A stretch of DNA of 64,000 nt, from contig NC_081413.1 of the NCBI RefSeq assembly GCF_030272615.1, forward strand, positions 562,966,510 through 563,030,509, read 5' to 3'. Made by a program: the position numbers and the translations under genes. This stretch comes from Cryptomeria japonica. Taxonomy: Eukaryota > Streptophyta > Pinopsida > Cupressales > Cupressaceae. Positions 1 to 9,757 of the stretch are shown piece after piece (within the stretch, counting starts at the first letter, position 1; the number at the start of each line of letters is the position of its first letter). The notes beneath the pieces were generated by a model. That model ran no database searches, had not been told where the DNA came from, and saw only the letters and a program-made list of their open reading frames with translations.

Positions 1-529
1 GCAGCGGGGCTCTATCCAGGTTGCTTTTGGAGTATTAGCCCGTTGGACATCTCGACGCAGCGAAACATTGATGCCACAACTTTTTCTAGGCCGGAATGAA
101 CCCCATTTGCACACACTAGTTGATCCGACCTGCGTGTGATTTGATTTGACTATTCACATTATCTTATTTTGAAAGATTCTTCTCCTTCTCTCCTCTCAGT
201 CGTGGTGGTTAACCAGAGATTCTAGGTTCGATCCGAACTTGCGTTCCCGAAATGACTGGGAGCATTTCTCCAGCAGAGTCGCCATTTGTTGTGCGTTGCA
301 CACGCCCCCTGTCGCCGACAGGGTCCCCCTTTCCGTGGTTTGAGTTTTTTGATCGTCATCCCGAGAATCGAATCAGAGTTTCTCGTGTCTCCTCGAGCGA
401 GTTTGTGATCAGTCCGTAAGCTGATCAACGTTGGAGTAATGAACCAATGAGCCCTTTTGACTGATCTGGCTTTCGGGCGTAAATACCGAGAGTTTGTTCC
501 AAAATTTCAAAACTTAACGCAATACGAGC

Positions 530-1430
530 ATCTTTTCGGACTTCAGGTCCGAACTTGGCAAAAGTCAAGATCAACAAAGAGAAGTTTTAAAGCATTGTGC
601 GAACATCGCATTTCGGACCCTAAGCTCCGAAAAGGGCAAAGAAAAGTTAAAGCATTGTGCGAACATCGCATTTCGGACCCTAAGCTCCGAAAAAGGCAAA
701 GTGAAGTTTTAAAAGTTTTAAAACATTGTGCGAGCATCGCATTTCGGACCCTAAGCTCCGAAAAAGGGAAAGTAAAGTTTTAAAAGTTTTAAAACATTGT
801 GCGAACATCGCTTTTCGGACCCTAAGCTCCGAAAAAGGGAAAGTAAAGTTTTAAAAGTTTTAAAACATTGTGCGAACACCGCATTTCGGACCCTAAGCTC
901 CGAAAAAGGCAAAGAGAAGTTTTAAAGCATTGTGCGAACATCGCATTTCGGACCCTAAGCTCCGAAAAGGGCAAAGAAAAGTTAAAGCATTGTGCGAACA
1001 TCGCATTTCGGACCCTAAGCTCCGAAAAAGGCAAAGTGAAGTTTTAAAAGTTTTAAAACATTGTGCGAGCATCGCATTTCGGACCCTAAGCTCCGAAAAA
1101 GGGAAAGTAAAGTTTTAAAAGTTTTAAAACATTGTGCGAGCATCGCATTTCGGACCCTAAGCTCCGAAAAAGGCAAAGAGAAGTTTTAAAGCATTGTGCG
1201 AACATCGCATTTCGGACCCTAAGCTCCGAAAAAGGCAAAGTGAAGTTTTAAAAGTTAAAGCATTGTGCGAACACCGCATTTCGGACCCTAAGCTCCGAAA
1301 AGGGCAAAGTGAAAGTTTAAAAACCAAACAGGGCGCGATTATCGTTTTCGGACCCTAAGCCTCGAGCGCCGGCGAAAGTCGAGGAAATTAACACTGTGCG
1401 ATCGCATTTCGGACTTTAGGTCTGAACCAA
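530..1430 (+). repeat. Hairpin-repeat array, family A (5' LTR)
   Basis: About 11 good copies and 3 degenerate ones of a unit carrying an inverted repeat, left arm TTTCGGA and right arm TCCGAAA around an 8-base loop (CCCTAAGC), spaced 60-72 bp. Spacers are purine- and T-rich and share the words GCATTGTGCGAACATCG and AAGTTTTAAA. The short ORFs that run over this array on both strands are repeat artefacts with repeated peptides. The array ends in diverged copies near 1348 and 1408. Confidence 0.9.
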
Positions 1431-1729
1431 AACGAGGGCAAAGCCGAGTTTAAAATCCAACGCATCTCCTCTTCGGGCTAAAGATCCGAACTTTGGCACG
1501 CGAAGGCACAGTTTGTAACACAAGGCCAGGGCAAGCAGAAAACGCAGAAAACGAAGTCCTAAAAGAAAGCGAAGTTTTAGCGTAGAAGGCACAGTTTTGA
1601 CAGCGCAAACCACACCCCTTACCCCAGGTCCGAAGTCCGTGAAGGCTAAATCAAGAAGCCTCCAATTTGTCAAAATTCAAAGAATGCGATTCAAAATTTG
1701 AAAGAACTCTTAAATCCGAAAACAAGGAG

Positions 1730-2648
1730 GTAAGACACCGCATCATCCTCCCATCAACCATTTAAAATTCAGGTTGCTAGGCACAGAACCATGTGAAATT
1801 GATAAATCCTCTTTCATCCTCCAAACCGCGAAAATTTAAACAGGAAGGATAACCGTTGGGATTCAAATTTTGCAGGATCATCCGCTCGCCCCGCGCACCA
1901 AGGTCGGGCAATCACCTATCATTCGCTCCAATCAGGTAAGTACACCTTATCGCGTACGGTCATTTAAAATGTATGAATCAAATAGGCAAAATACGCAAAA
2001 TTTGAAATGCTTAGAGTCTGCATCTCCGTCATTCGAACATCCAAAATTTAGGATTCATACCCGAGGTTCGACCGGAAACTGCATCTCTTTTCAAAATTCT
2101 CATGTTTTGCCTTTGTTAAAACTAATCCAAAAAATTCGAGAGTAAGAATGCTTAGTCATAAATCTTCAGGAATATGATGCTGTAGAAGTTAATCAGATTG
2201 TTAGCCCAGAGTGATATTTAAACGCCCCGCGCACCAAGGTCGGGCAATCACCTATCATTCGCTCCAATCAGGTAAGTACGCCTTATCGCGTACGGTCATT
2301 TAAAATGTATGAATCAAATAGGCAAAATACGCAAAATTTGAAATGCTTAAGAGTCTGCATCTCCGTCATTCGAACATCCAAAATTTAGGATTCATACCCG
2401 AGGTTCGACCGGAAACTGCATCTCTTTTCAAAATTCTCATGTTTTGCCTTTGTTAAAACTAATCCAAAAAATTCGAGAGTAAGAATGCTTAGTCATAAAT
2501 CTTCAGGAATATGATGCTGTAGAAGTTAATCAGATTGTTAGCCCAGAGTGATATTTAAACTAATCTCGGTCTGTTGAAACACTTCTGTTATTATCTAACC
2601 CGCATCGTCATTCTCGTGTCACCTTGTAATTTGTGTCTGGCTGTGCAG
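1730..2648 (+). promoter_or_regulatory. Possible spliced leader of the U3 ORF (two introns)
   Basis: A donor-like AAGGAG/GTAAGA (GT at 1730) pairs with TTTTGCAG (to 1875), giving a 146-bp intron. A 60-bp exon follows, 1876-1935, ending at CAATCAG/GTAAGTAC. A second intron would run from 1936 (or from the duplicated donor at 2272) to the acceptor CTGTGCAG ending at 2648, five bases before the start codon at 2654. The consensus matches are visible; actual splicing is inference. An in-frame upstream ORF does not have to be bypassed, so splicing is not needed for coding. Confidence 0.4.
1887..2560 (+). repeat. Tandem duplication of about 337 bp in the leader of the U3 ORF
   Basis: Bases 1887-2222 are repeated at 2223-2560, nearly identical, with a one-base difference in a CTTAGAG/CTTAAGAG stretch. 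Each copy begins CGCCCCGCGCACC and contains CAATCAG followed by GTAAGTAC, a strong splice-donor-like sequence (GT at 1936 and 2272). An acceptor-like TTTTGCAG lies just before the first copy (AG 1874-1875) and another, CTGTGCAG, lies at 2641-2648, five bases before the ATG at 2654. The duplication is also in the 3' LTR, so it predates this insertion. Confidence 0.85.
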
Positions 2649-2653
2649 GATAA

Positions 2654-5600
2654 ATGCCTAAATCAGCGGCAGAATCATCAAAAACACCCGCTGTAGCAGA
2701 AACCTCACGAGCATCCAAATCAGACATCCCACGGAAAGTTGAAAGAATGAAGTATCAGTATCAGAGGGGAGGGTTAAGAGAGTCAAAGGTCCAGAGTATC
2801 TGGGACAACATTGGTGACACCGACCTTGGCCACATTGATATTCAGGATTTCAGGGATCGGGTCTTCTCACCCAATGCATATGGCAGGCCTAGGCAAATGC
2901 TGGAAAGTGGCATCGCCCAAGCAGCAGGTTTTCCTCCAGCAATCCAGAACTATGAATTAGTAGTGGAAGCTGCTCGGCATTACGAGCCAAAGTCCAGATT
3001 AGTGCTTCTGGAAGATATCACTATTGCCGACTTCTCCCCTGAGGCTATCGGCGATGCATTTGATATCCCCTTTCCAAATAATCCCATAGCTACAACAATG
3101 GACGAGGCACAGGGGGCGTATGATATGAACCCAGCTCGATGCAGGGCACTAATTAACGAAGAATGGTTCAAAGAAAAAAGGCCTTCAAGCACCAGGATTG
3201 TGAAAAAGACCCCCAGAAGTGACTTTCATAATGAACATGGTGATATGGTCACCTTACTTAGCCGAGTCATGGGACTCCCTAAGTCCAACTACTTTGAAGA
3301 ATGGATGTTCTATTTTACAGAACAGGTCTTTGCCGGAAAGTCTAAGTTTGACTGGGCTCAGATCATAAGTGATAACATCCACGCTCAGCTGATTGATCTT
3401 GAGACAAAGAAGTATTTCACCATGACCTCCTATTTGGTCTATATGTTCGCAAAGAACCAGCCACTGCCAGGATTAATAATGAAAGGTGAGATCGGGAATG
3501 GGCCTGGTCAGGTAAAGGTTTATGATTACTACCCGCAGCTGCACTACCAGGATATAGCTCAAAGGGAAAAGAGCAGCCCAGCTTACGCAGTTGGACAGTA
3601 CGAACGTGTCAACGACGCCTTCACAATGCGCCTAGTCAGGCTAATGCAGGGAGGGTTACACATAAGGCTCTCGGAGCAAGCTACCATTTTAGTGCAGAGG
3701 TATGGGGCCTGGTTTATTCAGTTCCCAAGATTCTCCTACATCCGAATTGCTGGCTTCAAAGGTGCCCCCCTTCGACTTCCGCGGTACCCAACCGATAAAG
3801 TAGTCCTCATGGAAGTGGCAAGGCAATCACGCCCTGCCGGCATATTATTACGAGAAAGCAAGCAGGCTGGATTCGCATTTCCAATGATCATAGGCAACCA
3901 TGATGTCCAATTGAGAACTCCCACCCTAGCAGAAGAGTCCCTTGCAGAGCTAGCCTCTTATGGCCTACAGGAACATTTCCCAAGAAAATGTTTCGATCAT
4001 GACAATTTGGCAAAGAGAGCTTACGGTAGGCGCTACAGAGCAAAGGAGTCAATTGAAGATTACTGGAAAAATTGCTCCGATGACTACGAAGTCAGGCGAC
4101 GGGAATATTCTAGATTGAGTGTGCAGCAAATGCGACTCTTTGAGTACCGTCGGGTCCCGGATCAGCTCACAGACTCGGGGAATTGTCTCCAAGTCCGGGA
4201 ATTCGAAGCAGTGAGGCATCTCTTGCCAGGCGTTGATTGGTCTCAAGACCCAATCACGGATTTCGAAGCAGTCATGGCAGCCCCGGCAAGATACACAGAT
4301 CAATGGTTACAACACCAGATCGAGAGGCTAGTCCATGAAGGGGTCCAGTTTACTTACCATCTGATGGGCAATTTCGACTCTCAGTCTTCCGAAGATGAAA
4401 GGACATCAGCTGAAAAACCAGAGAAAAGGAAGAAAACTAAGGCTTGCAGAGGGACTCGGACGTCCAAGAGAACAAGGAGGGAGAAGATTCCCATAAGAAG
4501 GCCAGAGACCACTTCATCTTCAGACCCCAGTTCGCCCGATGGTGCCATAGATTTGGATTGCATACCTGCTCCGCCTTCCCAGAGCGACATAGAGGCATTC
4601 CAAGCCAATGATCCTCCTGCTCCAGATATGCCGGACACCGAGCAAAAGGGCCCCAATCCGACTAAGCCGGGTGACCAGATAGAGGAAGGAGAAATCCCAT
4701 CCACCCAGGGGATCGAAGTGCATGAACCTACCCACCAGAGCCGCCATGAATTACTACTCCTCCATGCAGCCAAGGACGACTCAACTGTCGAAGGGGAACA
4801 AAGAACAGACGAGATCCATGAGCTCGAGGGAACCAAGGAGCCACCATCACAGGAAGATATCAGACAATTATTCAGTGAGATAGGGGAGAACTCAGATGCA
4901 AACAAAGAGCTTCCTCCTTCTTCCACCCCTCCGATGGCGGGACAGCTGTTAATTTGTGATCAGCCAGTTGAAAGTATGGGAGCACAAGGTGCTAACTTAA
5001 CCCTATCCTCAACCCAGACGGTGCCTCAAGAGTGGCTGATCGCCAGAGCTCAGCGTAGGGCCGCCACCAAGGCGCCCATCGACCTTGAAGACATCTTCTC
5101 ACGAATGGATCAAACAAAAGCAAAAGGGAAGAAGAAACCGAGAACATACTCTAAGATAACCAAGGATGGGCAAAGGAACCGCACTCTTCATATTGCTACC
5201 CCGCCCGTAAACAAGCTAGCAGATCAAATAACCCTGGCAGATTATAGCATTACGACTGTCCCCATCGGACGAGCTACAAAAGAGCAAGAAAAGGAGGAAT
5301 TTAAGGACTCGGTGCAAAACATACTCAGACAGCTCGAGGAAATCACGGCTGAAAAGGACATGTATCGAGCCCGTGCTGAACAAGCCGAGGGATACATCGA
5401 TAAGCTCCTACGGCCACTACACAACCCCTCTGAATCCCATATTCCCCCAATGGCATTGGCGCAGAGGACCACAATTGAATTTGAAGGAATCCGGGATATC
5501 GCAAAGGCCGTTAAGGAATGGGTGCAAGACATCAAGAAAAAGGGAGAACAGATCCTCAAAGAAGTAAAGGAAATGGCTCTCCATCGAGAGCTCACTCTCG

Positions 5601-6286
5601 TCAGGTTGTTAGAAGTAAAGAGAGAATCCCTCCACATGCATGAAGTAGCGGCCTCTACCCTTCCCCTCCTAAGAGCTCTTTTCTGGACACATACACAAAT
5701 TCCCACACTGCCTGACATCTTGAGTCCCCATAGCATCAGTGTTCTCAAGGAATGGTATTGGACCGTCACCATGAAGAACGATGCCCAGGAAATTATTGAC
5801 AAAGAAAATGACGCGTGTGAGGCGATTCTGGGGAACATGCAAGAACTAGGCAAGACCATCCTCCGATCAATGGTTTCGGGGTGGATAAATGACCTGTCCG
5901 ACAGTGTAATCCGGCCGGATTGGGAGGGAAGATTGGGAGCAGATAAGGCTTCTTATTCCATTGAAGACTTAAGTTTTGCTGGTCAGTTCCATTCAGACAT
6001 ATTATGCTTCGAGCGTAATCGCTCCAGCTGGAAGGACGGTTTAAGGCACGTGGACCAGTATCTCGAAGGCATGCAATACAAAATTCGCCACCCTCCCATG
6101 CCACCTTTTAATCCCCTCTTCCAATTATGCATCAAGTTTCAGGAATATGTCCGCGAGGAACGAGCAGCAGGTCGTGATTTATGGCGAGAATACCTGCATG
6201 GCGAAGACCAGTTTCTGCAAAAGGAATGTGAAACCAGAATAGAGAAAGCAGTTTCTCAAAAATACTTTTTTCCCTCCAAGTCTTAA
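2654..6286 (+). CDS. U3-encoded large protein, 1210 aa, unknown function (intact copy)
   Basis: Uninterrupted ORF lying wholly in the U3 part of the 5' LTR. The start ATG at 2654 follows an acceptor-like CTGTGCAG. I do not recognise a named family. Homologous proteins are encoded at 29718-32939 and, decayed, at 47621-51028, both also inside giant LTRs. Conserved blocks: a GDT-LGHID motif near residue 55; ESGI-AAGFPP near 85; RYGAWFIQFP near 350; [17 protein letters not shown] near 375. Residues about 575-625 are very basic (KRKK, RTSKRTRREK), which suggests a nuclear signal. An acidic, Pro/Ser-rich linker follows to about 790. A second conserved block, with PQEWL then LHIATP and LADY, lies near 790-865, and then a mostly helical, coiled-coil-like C terminus. 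No retroviral enzyme motif is present. A structural, nucleic-acid-binding or host-targeting role is possible but unproven. Confidence 0.85.
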   Translation: MPKSAAESSKTPAVAETSRASKSDIPRKVERMKYQYQRGGLRESKVQSIWDNIGDTDLGHIDIQDFRDRVFSPNAYGRPRQMLESGIAQAAGFPPAIQNYELVVEAARHYEPKSRLVLLEDITIADFSPEAIGDAFDIPFPNNPIATTMDEAQGAYDMNPARCRALINEEWFKEKRPSSTRIVKKTPRSDFHNEHGDMVTLLSRVMGLPKSNYFEEWMFYFTEQVFAGKSKFDWAQIISDNIHAQLIDLETKKYFTMTSYLVYMFAKNQPLPGLIMKGEIGNGPGQVKVYDYYPQLHYQDIAQREKSSPAYAVGQYERVNDAFTMRLVRLMQGGLHIRLSEQATILVQRYGAWFIQFPRFSYIRIAGFKGAPLRLPRYPTDKVVLMEVARQSRPAGILLRESKQAGFAFPMIIGNHDVQLRTPTLAEESLAELASYGLQEHFPRKCFDHDNLAKRAYGRRYRAKESIEDYWKNCSDDYEVRRREYSRLSVQQMRLFEYRRVPDQLTDSGNCLQVREFEAVRHLLPGVDWSQDPITDFEAVMAAPARYTDQWLQHQIERLVHEGVQFTYHLMGNFDSQSSEDERTSAEKPEKRKKTKACRGTRTSKRTRREKIPIRRPETTSSSDPSSPDGAIDLDCIPAPPSQSDIEAFQANDPPAPDMPDTEQKGPNPTKPGDQIEEGEIPSTQGIEVHEPTHQSRHELLLLHAAKDDSTVEGEQRTDEIHELEGTKEPPSQEDIRQLFSEIGENSDANKELPPSSTPPMAGQLLICDQPVESMGAQGANLTLSSTQTVPQEWLIARAQRRAATKAPIDLEDIFSRMDQTKAKGKKKPRTYSKITKDGQRNRTLHIATPPVNKLADQITLADYSITTVPIGRATKEQEKEEFKDSVQNILRQLEEITAEKDMYRARAEQAEGYIDKLLRPLHNPSESHIPPMALAQRTTIEFEGIRDIAKAVKEWVQDIKKKGEQILKEVKEMALHRELTLVRLLEVKRESLHMHEVAASTLPLLRALFWTHTQIPTLPDILSPHSISVLKEWYWTVTMKNDAQEIIDKENDACEAILGNMQELGKTILRSMVSGWINDLSDSVIRPDWEGRLGADKASYSIEDLSFAGQFHSDILCFERNRSSWKDGLRHVDQYLEGMQYKIRHPPMPPFNPLFQLCIKFQEYVREERAAGRDLWREYLHGEDQFLQKECETRIEKAVSQKYFFPSKS

Positions 6287-6530
6287 AAAGTGCACTTTTG
6301 TCCCAAAAGGGTGACAGTTGACTTTTGGTCAACATATTGTAAAGTTTTTTGTGCACCTCCCCTTTTTGGATTATTTCAAAGTTGTAATTATCCTTTGGTA
6401 GTTATTGCTCCTTTTGAGTAGTTGTAGATATTTATCTCCCTATTTATGAGTGTGGGTCCCTCTTTTTGTAAGGATGAATCTGGGCCACTTGTTTAGATTA
6501 GATCTTGGCCATTCATCCATTTTTGGAAAC

Positions 6531-6540
6531 CTATTTAAGG
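6531..6540 (+). promoter_or_regulatory. TATA box of the 5' LTR (U3/R boundary)
   Basis: CTATTTAAGG lies about 245 bp after the U3 ORF and about 860 bp before the LTR end. The other giant LTRs have TATA-like boxes at the equivalent place (33132 and 51259). Transcription would start roughly 25-30 bp downstream and read through U5, the primer site and gag-pol. The start site is not shown by the sequence. Confidence 0.6.
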
Positions 6541-7398
6541 GGACTGGTTTTCCCTCATTTAAGAGGAAGTTCTTGAATTGTTGCGAAAGCTCTGAAGAAA
6601 TTTTGCAGGAATTAATACAATGGATTGAAATTACCTTCAAATTTCCTTGTGAGTGCATGGTCTCCTTCTTCATTTAAATTAGAAAGCTTTTAATTATGTC
6701 TGTTCATTTTACACAGCAGTTCTTACCAAGCATCTGATAGAATCTCCACAGTCCATACCATTAGAGGATAGCTGATTGCTTTTTTTTCCTTTCTGCATGG
6801 TTAATCTGGGCTATTTTATGATTCAGTTCGATTATCAAAAGTACACGTATCATGAATATAGAAGTTCTAATATTGTATTTGGTAATATGAAAATCTGGTT
6901 TCTCCTTTGAAGATTGCACTAAGTTTATGCAAACATTGTGTCTGAATGACTGATGATGCTTAACCTGGTTTCCTGGAGGTGTCTGTCTGCTTGGGTAAAT
7001 CTGTTGTCCTAGTTAATATTTACTGTTCTCTCTCGCTACCCTTCCTTTCTTTCCTCCCAATTTTATCCTTTTTTTAGAAATCCAGTCTTGCTAAATCAGC
7101 TTCAAATAAATCGACATCACCTGAAAGAAAACCAAAAGAGGTCCCTGGGAATTCGCATATAAAATTACTAATCAAACGTAAGCCCCCTTGTGTTTCCAGC
7201 ATAAACACATAAAGCCACTGAGAGATCCCGCAATCAAGACCTGACAAAAGAAACCTTGAGGTAGTCTCCTTTGATCAAACTTAGAAAACAGCATTAGAGA
7301 CTTCCTTATCTCAAGAGAGAGTAGGATAATCAGTCGGCTATTCTATTCTGCGTTGGCCGTATGGAGTTTGCAGCAATGCGATTTCAGACACGTCAACA
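6541..7398 (+). other. R-U5 section of the 5' LTR
   Basis: No credible coding sequence. The section holds AT-rich poly(A)-signal-like words (AATACAATGG near 6617), a T8 tract near 6781 and a block GAGACTTCCTTATCTC..AGAGAG near 7290 that resembles the U5 of the 26.6-34.0 kb LTR. It ends CACGTCAACA, matching the CACGTCAACA end of that solo LTR. Confidence 0.6.
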
Positions 7399-7402
7399 GA
7401 AT

Positions 7403-7420
7403 TGGCGCTAGAAGGAGGGC
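7403..7420 (+). other. Primer-binding site
   Basis: TGGCGCTAGAAGGAGGGC begins four bases after the LTR end CAACA at 7398. A sequence starting TGG, complementary to a tRNA 3' CCA end, directly after the LTR is the expected minus-strand primer site. This type resembles sites I associate with Tat-lineage elements; I do not assign the tRNA. Confidence 0.75.
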
Positions 7421-7699
7421 CCCCGAGCAGTCTAGCTCAAAGATCATATTAGACAACTCACGCTGGAACGAATTGGGTCTTTTTCTCCTAAAAGGTTCGA
7501 AAGAGTCCAAAAATCAAGCCGAGAACGGGAGAGATTTACTGGTTTTCAGTGCTATAGACGCAAGGGTTATCGCCAACCTTCAGACCCCAGTGAGTCCAGC
7601 TCGGCGAATCAGCAGTCCGTCGTTCCAGGGAGTTCAGTTTTTACGGTTCCAGTGGTTACAAATCTAGTTCCTACTACAACACAGATAACTCAGCCACGG

Positions 7700-9757
7700 A
7701 TGGCGCACAATCCACCTGCTCCAAATGGTGCCACATGGTTGGTAGACAACCCGTCACCGCTGATTTTCTCGGCTTATCATGATATGCCCAAGAGCCCAGA
7801 CAGATTCTGTTCCGTTTTTCATCCAAATGACCCAAACAGGACAGCGGAAGAGCATATCAAAATATTTGAGGATGCGTTGCGCAATAGGCGAATTGAATAC
7901 GCGGATGTTGCATGCAGGCTTTTTCCTTATTCATTGGGGGAAGACGCATTTTACTGGTTCATACATTTACCGGTATCCTCTATCGACTCTTGGGAAAAGT
8001 TGAAGGCAGCCTTTACAGGAAAATATGGCATCCCTATAACCCCCACGGAGCTGTACAGGCAATTTGTGGAAGTCAAGAGACAGGAACACGAGCCTATAAG
8101 TTCTTTCAACAATAGGTTCCATAAGGCCTTCACCCGATTACAGGATCCGTATGTGGTGAGTGACGCTTCGGCAAGGGAAATCTACTATTCAGCGCTGGAT
8201 TATTTAACAGCCATGTTCGTCCGACAATCACACCCTGCGCCAACTACACTGACTGAGGCCTATGCTAAGGCCATGGAAATTAGTAAGGGGCTAGGCCAAA
8301 ATATCGCCGGGCCCTTGATGCAATTAGGCCCCCCTGCTGCATCCAGCCAACTCCAGGGAATTACTCAAGCTTTGACCCACCAAACGCCCATTTTAAACCC
8401 AATCCCACAACCGGCATATCAGCCTCAGCAGCCCACCAGCCAACTGGTACTTCATCCAGGACCACCTATAGCCCAAATCCTCCCTAAGCAGCCTATCTAT
8501 CTGCAAAATACCACTGTGTCATCAAGAACCCAAGAGGAGAAGGATGAGATGCGGGAACTGACTGACCAAATGAAAAGGCTGTCCTCTGAAGTTACTCATC
8601 TACGAAATCAGAATAATCAGTTGCAAAGTAATCAGAGGAACCAACACCAGGGCCAATATCAGAATCAAGGATATCAAAGACCCGCAAGGACATGGAACAC
8701 CCGTCCCAACAACGGAGGAGTGCCTACTCCGCTCGACAATCCGCCAGCATCGGAAAACAGGCCAACGGACATGGTATTTTTGGCAGAGGCAGCGCTTTCT
8801 AACTGGTGCAGGTTACACAACACTAATCAGCACTCAGAGTTACAATGCGACGAATTTCAGGTTGCTGCCAGCATATTCCAACGAGAGGTGGAAAACACAA
8901 TGCCTCAACCAGTGCTCCCTCCCTCTGGATTTGAAATAGTGCCGTCACCAAGGTACGACACTGCACTTGTTCTAGAAACCTACATTCCCCCATTTTTCTT
9001 CCCCAATCAGGATGAAAACGAGGTGGCTGACCCGAATCAGCCCGTCGATGTGAATGCATTTCAGCAGTACCAGCGCGCAAATCGGGGGTATTATAACAAT
9101 AACAACCAGAACAGCAACAGCAGCCTCTACACCACTTCCACACCTCCCAAAGACATCCAGGTCCCTCCAGATCAGAATGCTAGTAATAACCCAAGTTGTC
9201 CAAAGGCATCGCAACAGTACGCGAGCCAAGGGCAGCCCCAGAAAACCCTACCCCAGCCAAGGATGCTCATTCCGCAGAACCAGCCAATTACTGTCACAAA
9301 TCCAGGCTCTAGTGATAGGTCATCCAGCAACATAGAAATTGCTAAGCTTGGCCAGTTGGTGGCAGATGAGTTCAAAAAAATGAAAGTCAACTTACCCTTT
9401 TTTGAACTAATGAAAGTCTCCGAAGTCAGGGACATGGTCTTGAATAGTCTTAAGGAACCCACACCTACTCAGTCCAAAGGGATGGACGATCACCCTGGAC
9501 AAAGGATAGTACAAGGACAACCCCAGAAGATCAGTGGTGAGGTGAGAGGACCAACAACTCCCAGGGATGCGACAGTGAATTATTCTGCACCACCTGAGTT
9601 CCAAAATGATCCACCTATGGAGGCTGGCTTTGGAGCACGTGCACGGGGAAGGACTCAGGATATCTCAATCATGAACAATGATACCATACCATCAGAGCCT
9701 ACAATAAGCTTGTTCACCGAAAAGCTAGAACCCCCCCCTTTTTTATTAACTCTCTGA
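7700..9757 (+). CDS. gag: Gag polyprotein
   Basis: The first ATG in frame is at 7700; the frame is open further upstream (a GTG at 7652), so the true N terminus is uncertain. Product about 685 aa. Residues about 20-190 form a Ty3/gypsy capsid-type domain with the typical words FHPNDPNRTAEEHIKIFE, FPYSLGEDAFYWF and LKAAFTGKYG. Next comes a Pro/Gln-rich stretch with a short heptad-like segment (EEKDEMRELTDQMKRLSSEV). A C-x2-H-x4-H-x4-C motif (WCRLH..H..LQC, near DNA 8808-8850) stands where a nucleocapsid knuckle would be; there is no standard CCHC knuckle. The ORF ends at TGA 9755-9757, right after a C/T homopolymer run, and pol continues in the same frame. Confidence 0.9.
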   Translation: MAHNPPAPNGATWLVDNPSPLIFSAYHDMPKSPDRFCSVFHPNDPNRTAEEHIKIFEDALRNRRIEYADVACRLFPYSLGEDAFYWFIHLPVSSIDSWEKLKAAFTGKYGIPITPTELYRQFVEVKRQEHEPISSFNNRFHKAFTRLQDPYVVSDASAREIYYSALDYLTAMFVRQSHPAPTTLTEAYAKAMEISKGLGQNIAGPLMQLGPPAASSQLQGITQALTHQTPILNPIPQPAYQPQQPTSQLVLHPGPPIAQILPKQPIYLQNTTVSSRTQEEKDEMRELTDQMKRLSSEVTHLRNQNNQLQSNQRNQHQGQYQNQGYQRPARTWNTRPNNGGVPTPLDNPPASENRPTDMVFLAEAALSNWCRLHNTNQHSELQCDEFQVAASIFQREVENTMPQPVLPPSGFEIVPSPRYDTALVLETYIPPFFFPNQDENEVADPNQPVDVNAFQQYQRANRGYYNNNNQNSNSSLYTTSTPPKDIQVPPDQNASNNPSCPKASQQYASQGQPQKTLPQPRMLIPQNQPITVTNPGSSDRSSSNIEIAKLGQLVADEFKKMKVNLPFFELMKVSEVRDMVLNSLKEPTPTQSKGMDDHPGQRIVQGQPQKISGEVRGPTTPRDATVNYSAPPEFQNDPPMEAGFGARARGRTQDISIMNNDTIPSEPTISLFTEKLEPPPFLLTL

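Larger units (their letters stand above)
1..7398 (+). repeat. 5' LTR of the giant element (partial, about 7.56 kb when complete)
   Basis: Direct copy of 14700-22097. By eye I find about 16 substitutions and no indels (near 523, 1638, 1942, 2246, 2628, 3114, 3527, 3547, 3579, 3589, 3757, 3836, 4567, 5472, 5912, 6261), 14 of them transitions, so about 0.2 percent divergence. Order inside the LTR: hairpin-repeat array, a duplicated leader of about 337 bp with splice-like sites, a 1210-codon ORF, a TATA box, then about 0.85 kb of R-U5 ending GTCAACA. The LTR is unusually long because U3 alone is about 6.6 kb. Confidence 0.93.

Noticed and set aside
190-235. tRNA or pol III gene from the GGTTCGATCC word near 222
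   Set aside because: No cloverleaf or A box at the right distance; a single B-box-like word is not enough.
457-1118. Small ORFs of 60-108 codons over the hairpin array, both strands
   Set aside because: They encode the same repeated peptide because they read through the repeat units; no independent support.
530-1430. CRISPR-like array
   Set aside because: The repeats are imperfect, the spacers share sequence, the host is a plant and there are no cas genes; this is an interspersed hairpin repeat in an LTR.
4381-4926. 181-codon minus-strand ORF inside the U3 ORF
   Set aside because: It is a shadow of the charged, Pro/Ser-rich linker of the plus-strand protein.
7353-7667. ORF overlapping the LTR end, primer site and gag leader
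   Set aside because: It crosses the LTR/primer-site boundary and matches nothing; gag is in another frame.
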